A stretch of DNA of 64,000 nucleotides, from assembly GCA_051294375.1 (NCBI GenBank), contig CM119265.1:6081309-6145308 (forward strand), read 5' to 3'. Under the pieces are notes generated by a model that made no database searches, was not told the origin of the DNA, and was given only the letters and a program-made list of their open reading frames with translations. A program made the position numbers and the translations under genes. This document shows positions 11,690 to 20,660 of the stretch, in pieces; the first letter of the stretch is position 1; every line of letters starts with the position of its first letter. The stretch is from Paraspadella gotoi (Eukaryota > Chaetognatha).

Positions 11690-12339
11690 CTATAATATAG
11701 GAGTTAGTCTATAACTCCTATAGTTAGTTATTTGGGTGGGGTTTTTTGATAAATAAATAAATAAATAAATACTAGGGCGTAGAGATTCCTTAACCGTTAA
11801 TAAAGGTGAAAAGAAAAGTTTAACTTTACCGTTATCTTTATTTTAACGGTTAAAATCGGTTAAATTGTATTTTTTCTTATTTTGATATTTTTGTAAAGAA
11901 TATATTGTTTTCTTTAACTTATTATGTTTTTAAATCAATTTTTCTTTAAGTGAAGCGCTCAAATCAGACTCGCGTTTTTTGGAATACGAATAAAAGTTTT
12001 TATATTTTTACTTAGTAAAAATGTCCAATGATTTGAAAAAAGACGGACGGCTTCTCTCCTGTCTGGAATCATTTTGAGAAAAAGGTTGTGAGAAAAAATT
12101 TGTCTAGTCAAATTTTTTTCGGAAAATTTTTGGGCTGAAATGAGTTGTGAATAAGGCGCTAATTTTTTATCATTATATAGTAATATTGTAATTTTAATAG
12201 CAACAATAAATCATTAAAATCGAACTTTTTAAAAAAAATTATTTTTTTACCTAAAAGTAGACCTTGAAGACTAAAGTTTTGAACCCCCGCCCCTATTGAA
12301 TTTTGGGCTGAAGATGACTATCCATAACTTTTATAACCT

Positions 12340-12518
12340 CCTCTAGCAGCCATGGAACGGGTCCTGGGCTTGGAACCAGGCTTGAGGGTTTGCCACACCC
12401 CCAAGGCGGCTTACGGCCGTCCTCACGCTTCTCGCAGGTTAGGTACTGGGTTGGGATTGAACCCGGTACCTCGTGGTCATGAGCTGGTGGCTTTACTCAA
12501 TGAGCCACCGGGTCACAA
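12340..12518 (-). repeat. tRNA-derived SINE
   Basis: Read on the minus strand, the head contains TGGCTCATTGAG (A-box like) and GGTTCAATCCC (exact B-box type), about 35 nt apart, as in a tRNA-derived pol III promoter. An unrelated body follows with CCTTGGGGGTGTGG. The ends were not fixed by target duplications. Confidence 0.65.
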
Positions 12519-13061
12519 CTGAAAGTGTCATGCTTATAGGCGGGGTGAGCCTAGGTAATGCCCGACTACAGTGTAAAAGAAAATAAATAATTTTAAGAAA
12601 AAACATAAAAAGGACTCCCCGGTTACTTGTATTCCAAAGCTGTAAAGTATCTGTTGAATATATTGTTAAATCTTTAAGCCAAACATCAAAGAAATGGGAC
12701 GCGGGTATTGGAGAAAGCCTCTTTAATACCACCAATTTTAAAAAATGAAAGAATTAAAAAGCTTTCTTCTTAAGAAAAACAACTTTAAAACGCCTCATAA
12801 TGACACGAAGAGGAGAGATGAAGTTTAAGAGAGAAACAGTCACCTCATTAGAATCTTTTTTAATTTAAGAATCGTGCAAACGCTTCTCTCATTAACATGA
12901 AAAAATACAATTTAAGTTTTAAAATTGATATTTCTACTTAAATAATTGCTGATTTTTTTTTTTTAAGTAAATGCCATTTTTGAAGCGGGGAACAAACTAG
13001 TTATGTTCCGGTGTTCTTTTAATTCATTATTACTTTTAAAATAGATTTTTAAAAGTATATA

Positions 13062-13105
13062 TATATATATATGTGGGATTTGATCAAATCCCACATATAT
13101 ATATA
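13062..13105. repeat. 44-bp perfect palindrome
   Basis: The centre GTGGGATTTGA / TCAAATCCCAC (13073-13094) is extended on each side by alternating TA to give 22 bp per arm with no loop. It lies about 220 bp before the IDH3B-like start. Confidence 0.9.
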
Positions 13106-13323
13106 AATACCCAATTTACCCATACTTTTCGATTAGAGCTTGCTGTCTCAGAAATTCCTGACGGATGCTAATGTACATTAGTAGATGTAACATATTAGTG
13201 CAGAAATTTCAATAAAAATACTTTTTGACCTGCTCGATCGGGTTTTTTTTTTCCACGTTTTATTTTTAAATGTTATTGAATTATTAAAAGGTGCAGTTCA
13301 TTTTTATTCTTAAACGTTGCGAT

Positions 13324-14454
13324 ATGTTTTCTGTTGTATCTGTGCTCCGCCAAACTCGACATTGTCGCTTTTGCCGATTGTCTCTCCGTCCGACTTCCGC
13401 CGTCCCGACTACGGTCCACTCGCGTTCTGCCTCTGTCGAAGTCATCGACTCAATAACCGTCATCCCCGGCGACGGAGCCCACCCGGAAATCATCGATCAT
13501 TGCAAGAACATCCTTCGCCACATGAAGATCCCAGTCAAGATAGAAGAGTTCAAGTTTTCTTATCAGCAGAATAAGAGGAACGAAAACGACGATGTTAAGG
13601 CTATCCATCAATCCATTAGAAAGAACAAGATCTCACTCGTCGGCCACATTAGTCCTCCACCGGTTGACTATCAGGGCGAGAGCTTACACCTCATAAACGT
13701 CTTCAACCTTTTTGCCAATGTGACCTGGATCAAAAGTCTTCCTGGCATTGAGTACAAGCACGGAGAAGTTGACTTTGTCATCGTCAGAGAGCAATTAGAG
13801 GGAGAGTACAAGAAGAAAGAGCATGCCGTTTGGTCCAAGGATTCCGGCACGGCTGTGGAGTCTCTCAAGGTGATCTCCCGGCAAAACTCGGAGCGCATCG
13901 CCCGGTTCGCCTTCGATTACGCCACAAAATGGGGACGCAGCAAAGTTACTGCCATCCACAAGGCCAATATAATGAAACAGGGGGACGGTATGTTCCTGCA
14001 CACCTGCCAGAGAGTAGCCAAGCTGTATCCGGACATCGAGTTTTCCGATATGATCATTGACAACGCGTCCATGCAGATGGTGTCCAACCCTCAGCAGTTC
14101 GACGTAATCGTCACCACAAATTTGTATGGAAACATCCTGGAGAATCTTGGTGCCGGCCTCATCGGTGGAGTAGGCGTGGTTGCCGGCGAAGATTGGAGTC
14201 ACGAAGAGATCATGTACGGAATGGGGGCGCGGCATCCCTATTGGAAAGCCGCGGGAAAAGATATCGCCAATCCGACTTTTATGCTGCTGTCGACCTCGAA
14301 CATGCTTAGAAAGCTCTACTTTTACGACGAATCCGCCGCCTTGAGAGAGGCCATTTATAACGTTTACAGGGAAGGAAAGACTTTGACGGAAGATTTTAAG
14401 GGGACCGCCACAGGAGCTCAGTTCCTGGAAGCCGTGAAAAAGCACTTGGGATAA
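13324..14454 (+). CDS. IDH3B: Isocitrate dehydrogenase [NAD], beta-like regulatory subunit, mitochondrial
   Basis: A subunit of the mitochondrial NAD-dependent isocitrate dehydrogenase of the TCA cycle. It is intronless, 376 residues (human IDH3B about 385). The first 45 or so residues are rich in Arg, Ser and Cys with few acids, as in a mitochondrial presequence. Then come ITVIPGDGAHPEI, VDFVIVREQLEGEY, RIARFAFDYATKWGR, KVTAIHKANIMKQGDGMF and GARHPYWKAAGKDIANPT. The GVGVVAGE and IANPT blocks fit beta more than alpha; gamma is the alternative. The first ATG in frame is at 13324 (MFSVVSVLRQT); the frame is open slightly upstream only with non-ATG codons. Confidence 0.9.
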   Translation: MFSVVSVLRQTRHCRFCRLSLRPTSAVPTTVHSRSASVEVIDSITVIPGDGAHPEIIDHCKNILRHMKIPVKIEEFKFSYQQNKRNENDDVKAIHQSIRKNKISLVGHISPPPVDYQGESLHLINVFNLFANVTWIKSLPGIEYKHGEVDFVIVREQLEGEYKKKEHAVWSKDSGTAVESLKVISRQNSERIARFAFDYATKWGRSKVTAIHKANIMKQGDGMFLHTCQRVAKLYPDIEFSDMIIDNASMQMVSNPQQFDVIVTTNLYGNILENLGAGLIGGVGVVAGEDWSHEEIMYGMGARHPYWKAAGKDIANPTFMLLSTSNMLRKLYFYDESAALREAIYNVYREGKTLTEDFKGTATGAQFLEAVKKHLG

Positions 14455-14859
14455 TTTTATTTTTGTATGCTGGGGACAACCATGTTATTTTCTTTTATTG
14501 ATCAATCATATTTATTAACTAGTACCTTTCTAACGAAAAACATTTCGGGACCTTTGGTTTGGATTGTATATGGCATTTCCTGCAAACCAAAGTTTTTTTC
14601 GAATTCGAGTAAAAATATTAATGACACCAAATTTATTATAAATATCATCACATTTACATACAACGTTGGATTGTTGGCTCTTGAAATATGAAAATAAATA
14701 TAATTCTAACTTATAGTATGTTACTTAATTGTTTCGTCTGAATCATTTTTGCTATTATGAAATAAGACCAATTTTTTGAAATTTTTCACCCTTTAATCTG
14801 TGAAAATTTTACTATTAATGTAACTGACCAAAATATTGCTCGACTTAGGTAAAAATGGG
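14455..14859. other. Intergenic region between IDH3B-like and DNAJB6-like genes
   Basis: AT-rich, no reading frame supported. An AATAAA at about 14692 may serve the upstream gene. CGACTTAG just before 14850 resembles a splice acceptor ahead of the next start codon. Confidence 0.5.
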
Positions 14860-15429
14860 ATGGGGTCCAACGTGAATAGCGATGATTATTATGAAATTTT
14901 AGGCATCCAGAGGACTGCCACCCAGGACGAAATTAGAAAAGCTTACAGAAAATCCGCTTTGCAATGGCATCCCGACAAGAACCCCGGCAACGAGGAGAGA
15001 GCGCAAGCGGTTTTCAAAAAAATTTCCGAAGCTTACGAGGTTCTTTCAGACCCGGCTCGTAAACGTCAATACGATAATGCGGGAAAAAACCTGGCTAAGA
15101 AGCGGTCGCCGAGAAACCGGCCCAAATTTGGATTTGGAAATTTTCGTTTTCAGTTTCCAGATCCGTTCGAGGTTTTCCAAGACGTTTTTGTTTCTGGGGG
15201 CGACGTTAGGATTAATGTCTCCTCGGGAGGTGGGCGCGCTGCAGGGCGAAATTCTCAGTCGACTACTACAAAGGTTTTGAACGGTAAAGTTACAACTACG
15301 ACTACCACACAAACCGGAACCACGACGTCAAAAAAGACGACGACGATGCACAACGGTCACGTCGACGTCATCGTCGAGCGCAACGGGAGGGTCGTGTCGC
15401 ACACGGTGGACGGAGTGGAGAAAATTTGA
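14860..15429 (+). CDS. DNAJB6: DnaJ/HSP40 co-chaperone, DNAJB6-like class
   Basis: An Hsp70 co-chaperone. The 189-residue intronless frame starts with a full J domain (residues 9-75): [12 protein letters not shown], helix II with [10 protein letters not shown], and HPD at 37-39. A Phe/Pro-rich linker follows (about 95-115; [19 protein letters not shown]). The tail is rich in Thr and Ser and ends with an NGH-type block then [15 protein letters not shown], which parallels the DNAJB6/B8 tail that binds amyloid-prone clients. The start is placed at 14860. An out-of-frame ATG at 14855 overlaps it and ends after six codons. The exact paralog (B2, B6, B7 or B8) cannot be assigned. Confidence 0.88.
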   Translation: MGSNVNSDDYYEILGIQRTATQDEIRKAYRKSALQWHPDKNPGNEERAQAVFKKISEAYEVLSDPARKRQYDNAGKNLAKKRSPRNRPKFGFGNFRFQFPDPFEVFQDVFVSGGDVRINVSSGGGRAAGRNSQSTTTKVLNGKVTTTTTTQTGTTTSKKTTTMHNGHVDVIVERNGRVVSHTVDGVEKI

Positions 15430-16668
15430 AGATATTTAGGCTTGTGTGTGTGGGATGGCGAGGGGTTGTTCCAGCGCTAGACAAAAAATAACTCATTAAT
15501 CATACTGAGCATTTCAATTTATGAAGATATACTGAGACGCCAGGAGCTACTAAAAATTATATATACACGGATTTAAAATAGGAGTGAAATGAAAGGATCA
15601 AATACTGTGGATAAATTAGCCTGTTGCCTAACTATTAATAAGAATTTTTTTACAATGAGTTTAAAATTGAATTAACAAATAAGAGAGGAAAAATGTTGCA
15701 AGAAAAGCTGCTGGAAGGCAAGCGCACCAGTTGCTATGTCTGATGTAAAGTGTAAAGTGTAAATGTAACATGTAAAGTATTCTCAATTTGCTTTATAGTT
15801 GGGGTCGCCCCACTCAATGGGGTGAGTCAAAAATTTAGAATGATTTTATGCTCAAACGAAAATTTATACATTTTGAAGTATACTTTCAATGGACAAAACA
15901 TTTCTTATATGGCTCTATACCCAAATAATTAATTTTTTAATATTTATTTATAAATAGGAAAGGCCAAAATTTTTTTTTATAATTTTTAAATTTTAAGACT
16001 AGATTCAGATAGCTCATAAAAAGTTGTCTACACAAAGTATAATTCTTTTTTAAATATTTTTATGATAAGTGAGTCAAAAATAAGAAAAACCGTAAAAAAT
16101 CATCATCATCTTTCGATGATTTTATCATTTTTTTAATATTTTCACATAAAAAACGTAAGAATTTTTAAAAGCTGTAATTATATTTCTTGTTTAACTTTTT
16201 ATGCTCTTGCAGAATCCATCAAAAAATTTTAAGATTTCAAAAAAAAAAGTTTATAATGTAAAAAAAGACAAGTAATATTTAATGTATTAATCAAGATGTA
16301 TAATGTAAATTTTTTTTGAAAATGATTGCTTAAATATTTAGTCAAGACAACTAAAAATACTTTGCTAATAGTCGAAATTTTATATTATCTCTGGAGTTGG
16401 TCCCTATTTATAGGAACATAAACGTCAGGGACTTTTCAAACTAATGAAATAAACAAATATTAATCACAGTCAGTCAGTTAAGATTTATAACAACTCTTTT
16501 CATTTCAATCCCATTTGAAATCCGTGAAATGTAATAAGGTAATAATATTTACAATTATACTTACATGTAAACATTTAATAATGTATATATAAGTGCTAAT
16601 ATATCTTGCTCCTTTCTGAGTACCTTCCAGCTATCGCATTTAACACATCGAATCGATCAAAGTGCAAA
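15430..16668. other. Intergenic region, AT-rich
   Basis: No gene or clear repeat seen in about 1.2 kb. TGTAAAG-type short direct repeats occur near 15745-15775, and a run of TTATTTATAAAT-like sequence lies around 15930-15960. A CTTCCAG at about 16630 precedes the maelstrom start and may be a leader acceptor. Confidence 0.5.
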
Positions 16669-18206
16669 ATGCCTCCCAAGAAGAAAAATGGATTTTACTG
16701 CTTCATGGAGGAGTTGTTGCGAGCCAAGCAATCTCGCGGGGAGAGCGTCACCATGGCACAGATGACGGGAATCGCCAGTCCTATCTGGAAGACGATGGGG
16801 CCCGATGAGAGGGCCAAGTACGTCGCTCTGGCTAAGGGCGGTGGAGCGGAAGACTTTTCGTCGGCTGCTCCGGTTGTCGACAGACGCAAGAATAACCAGC
16901 GTCAATTCATGGCCGACAAGGACGAAGAGATTCGTCAAAAGCACGATCTTTTCAAAAGTCGTGAGAACGAGATTAAGGCAATGACTTTATCCTGGCCCCC
17001 GGGTAACGCTCTCATTCACGAGCGCTTCTACGTCATCAGCTTCGAGTACTTTGTCAAGACGCAGGAAAACGTTTACTTCCCCTGTGAAGTGGCTGCTGCG
17101 CAGTTTTCGCTGCGCGAGGGAATCGTCCGCTGCTTTCATTCCTTCATCGATCCAGGATCGGTGCCCCTTGGATACACTGGCGCGGAGAGGAGCCGTTCCG
17201 AAGAGCGTCATCATATTTGCCCGTTTGATCGCTTCTCGGATTCGGTGTTCAATTCAGAAGACCCAGACGACGTGGACAAATTGCGGAGAAATTACGCGAA
17301 TCACGTCGACGTTTACTCGCGCCTTCTCCGCTTTTTTACTGACGAAGGAGGAAAACGAGAGCGAAATGTTTTCACTTTTTCCGAGGAGGTCGTCGTCGTC
17401 GAAGCCTGCTTGGATTGGCTCTACCAGAGGGCCCGGCCCGAGCTGGGGCTTCGGGAAAATGTGATGCCTCGGCCGCTGCGTCTCTCCGGCCTAGTGCAAC
17501 AGATGTATAGTCACTCAAAATCCGAACTCGTCACAGAAGTTCCCGGCATCAACTCGATTCAACTCTTGCTGACTCAATCCGTATGGGACTACACGCCAAA
17601 GATTCGCTGCTTCTTTCACGAAGAAAAGGACGTTAAGTTTTGCACGTTGGCTCAGGTCAAACGCTGGTGCTACGCAATCTTCGACGGCATGAAGACGGAA
17701 AGTCAATGGTATCGCTTCCAGTTGACAGCCAACCACGTGCCGCCCACAAGCAAGGACGTATTTACCGTCGTCGCTATGGCCGAGCCCGACAAATCCTTCG
17801 GCATCAGTCGATTCGAGGATTTTGGCGCCGCCTCCGCTAACTTTTGTCGCACAGATCAGCGTCCAGAATATCGGGACACGAAGGTCGTGTACCAAGAAGG
17901 AAGTAAAGCTGAACAGAACGAAGTGGAACCAGCAGACCCTTGGCCGTCCCTACGACAGGTGCCTATAGTGGTTTTAGAGCCATGGATTTCTAATTTTCCT
18001 TTTCTTTTCCTACTTACTTTTCATCTCAGAGCACAGAGCCAAAGTCTCCTCTATGGGTTAGCGGCGCTAATGGCGGCGTCCCTGCACCCACGAGACCTGC
18101 GTTCGGGCGAGGCGTTGGGAGAGGCTTGTATCAACCGCCGAACAAGCGCGAAGAAGACAAAGTTGCCAGACATGGCAGGGGCAGGGGAATTTACCCTGCC
18201 CCATAG
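16669..18206 (+). CDS. MAEL: Protein maelstrom homolog
   Basis: A piRNA-pathway protein of the animal germline, acting in nuage and in transposon silencing. Exons 16669-17958 and 18030-18206 join in phase 0 to give 488 residues (human about 434). An N-terminal HMG box (about residues 5-70; MPPKKKNGFYCFMEELLRAK) is followed by the RNase H-like MAEL domain with FPCEVAAAQFSLREG, FHSFIDPG and RCFFHEEKDVKFCTLAQVKR, whose C-x2-H and following C match the family's zinc-site pattern. The small second exon encodes an Arg-Gly-rich tail (FGRGVGRG, RHGRGRG). The ATG at 16669 is chosen because it starts MPPKKK just before the HMG box. Confidence 0.92.
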
Positions 18207-18499
18207 CGTTTTGTTAGCTGGAAAACGTTCAGACATTAAATTTTTCTCTTTCTACTTTTTATTATCCCATTGGTCCACAATACCATTAAAAAACACCTTT
18301 TGTTTCTGATCGGATTTCGCTGGTGATTTCAAATCATTTTTTCTTTCATTTTGATTTTCTAGGTACATGCATTTCGACAAACTCTGTATGTTCCCTGTGT
18401 ATTTATGTAACTAAACGTAAACATCACATTGAAGACTTTCTAAAGTGAAAAAAATGCCAGCTGACTATGAGCGCTTACCGATTTATTGCCTAATAGAAG

Positions 18500-20285
18500 A
18501 TGAGGGGAACTGAAATCAGTTTACTCGGGATGCGATTGACGAGTGCGCGGAAGAAATTAAGGGAGCGTGATAATGTGAGAGCACCACTACAAGCCGAGAT
18601 CTTGACGATCAAGAAGGAATTACGATCTAATCAGACTGATCAGTGCGGAAGCGACGCCGACCTCTCCAAGGAAATACCCGCTCGTAGGGCTTGGTAATAA
18701 TTTCAATCTTGATATATGTTGATTGCTGAAATTATATAATCGGGAACTGGAACCTAACCACTGTAGTAACCAGTCAGTTATTTTATTTTTGCTTTTTAAA
18801 AGTGAAGTTTTCGAATGTTCTGTTTTTTTACAATAAATAATATTATATAATATTAAATAATTTTTTACGTGCTCCCTAAACTCCATCCCATAATCTCTCA
18901 TTCTATCCCGGGACGCCGTCGTCTTCGAAACATTGACGGGAACCAGGCGGGTAGCGCTTTGCTAGATTGACCCGCGTTTTCCGATTAATTTTAGAAGTTG
19001 TCGTTTCAGTTTCGCCAAACTCGAATCTCTTCCGGGTCCTGAATACTCTATGGAAATCGACTCAGAAACGACGGACTCGGGCATCGCCGTCAGCGAGGTC
19101 TTTAGTTGCGCCGCGAGTACTCGCGGAGCAACTCTCTCACTTTTCGGTCGGACTGTCCCACTTACGTTAAAAGAGTACATAACTCGCTTGTACTTGGTTG
19201 CTCATTTGTTATGACAGGAAAAACCCTCAAATCTAAGCGACTGGCTAGAGCCGCCTTTTGTTTTTTGTTGCGGTCAGTCCGTCGGTATGTCGGTCTGTCC
19301 GTCGGTATGTCGGTCTGTCCGTCGGTCTGTCCCACTGATGTTAAAAATGCATATAATTTGTTTATAGTTGTTTGCTCATTTGTTAAGACATGTTAAAAAT
19401 ACATGTGAATACACGGGATAAAATGTAATATGGCGTAATTCAGTTAATTTAGTTAATTAATTTAGTTAATACTTGGCAGATATTACTAAATGCGTCTAAA
19501 TCAATGCGGCATATTTCTTGTAATGTCGGGTTGTTTGAGTTGAAACTTAGCAGAGAAGTGATCAACCATACTAAGACCCTTGTTATACATAAATTTCACA
19601 GTCTTGTAGTCGCGCGATCACAGGGAAATACGCAAATTAAGTCAGTTGTGTGAAATTTTTTTTTTCTCTCGACTTAGGCAGCTGAAAAGGAAAGGTTGAG
19701 GTCATTGACAGAAGACTGGGAGATCGTCATCGATTCTGACGACGACGATGACGGAGTTCAAGTTTTGTCAGTCTTTGGCAAGTTGATGAACTCACTCACA
19801 CACCCACCCACTCCTGGACTGTTTATTCTGGCGTTTAATCTGGCGTGCTTGTTTACTGAGTGCTGTAGTGGGTGATTTTTTTTGTCAGTTGATTTCACCT
19901 TACATCAACCTTCCTTCCTTCACTCTTAAAGAAGAATTTTCTTACCAGAAGACAAACCTTTTCCATTCCAGGTCCCCGCCCGAAGCGAATTAATTACGCT
20001 CGTGTCAAACGATTGGATAGAGAGTATCGGCTGATGGTGCAGAGCAGCAATCGAGCCTCTGACAGCGATAAGCAGCGCATCTTGGATTTTATGGATGGCG
20101 GCTGGCGTCGGCCAAAAAGCCGCAGTCGCCGCTCTGGAATCGAGTCCATCTTGCTCGGAAAAGATATCGAACTTATCCAGCCCAAACCTGACCTTCCCAA
20201 GCAACTAGCAGTTGTGGATACCGTTTTATTTCTCGATCACGACACGGGAAAGTTGAGTTCGACTAAATCTTGGAAACCAGTTTGA
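18500..20285 (+). CDS. Unrecognised protein, about four exons (model partly uncertain)
   Basis: I do not recognise this protein. Likely exons are 18500-18693, 19010-19097, one from 19678, and a last exon ending at the stop 20283-20285. The first two junctions agree in phase (2, then 0). The exon 3/4 junction is ambiguous: a donor at 19771 with an acceptor before 19932, or a donor at 19782 with an acceptor before 19949, both keep the frame. Exon 1 encodes a basic helical stretch (RLTSARKKLRERD), exon 3 an acidic run (VIDSDDDDDG), and exon 4 a basic region then DTVLFLDHDTGK. Length is about 230-240 residues. The N-terminus is unsure: an ATG at 18454 opens a different frame. It is probably nuclear judging by charge, which is a weak inference. 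Confidence 0.6.
19104..19390 (+). repeat. Hairpin-headed repeat, GTTGCGCCGCGAGT type, copy 1
   Basis: It lies in an intron 7 bp after a donor site. It opens with a near-perfect palindrome (19104-19133; AGTTGC arms, GAGTACTC centre, one mismatch). CTCACTTTTCGGTCGGA follows, then GTCCGTCGGTATGTCGGTC repeats (19275-19331) and a tail with TTAAAAATGCATATAA. The same order occurs at 59664-59830. Confidence 0.75.
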
Positions 20286-20660
20286 CTTAAATATCATGTG
20301 GAGTTACGGTATCTAACAAATTTTGTATACTAATTTCAATGATATTGAAATGCGAATCACGTTAGTTCGCAATTCGTAATAGTTTCATGATAAAAATAAT
20401 TAACTATCTTTTATTATCCAGTGCAGTGTTGATAGTGTTATAATATTTTATCTAATAGTAATTAGAATTTCGTTATATATGCAATGAAATATGCATATTT
20501 ATCTTGCTACTTTTATTTATTAAACATGAGTTTTGAATTTTTTTCCTTTTAATGTTAGTATTTGAAGAAGTTTTTCTGGGAAGAAAACGAAAAGTTTCTC
20601 GTTTCGTGTCTCTGTTTTCGTGCTTTTCCGAATTCATGACGTTAAAAATTATGCGGAGTC

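Larger units (their letters stand above)
11191..13323. other. Intergenic region with repeats
   Basis: No coding sequence seen. It holds a copy of the GGTTGTACC family (11425-11689), a short AAAT run near 11750, a TTAACCG-rich segment (11790-11880), a tRNA-like SINE (12340-12518) and a 44-bp palindrome (13062-13105). Confidence 0.6.

Noticed and set aside
13291-13323. Upstream extension of the IDH3B-like frame
   Set aside because: It needs a GTG start. The ATG at 13324 gives a normal presequence.
14836-14859. Upstream extension of the DNAJB6-like frame
   Set aside because: It needs a TTG start. The ATG at 14860 gives the full J domain.
16606-16668. Upstream extension of the maelstrom frame
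   Set aside because: It needs a TTG start and contains an acceptor-like site. MPPKKK at 16669 is the natural start.
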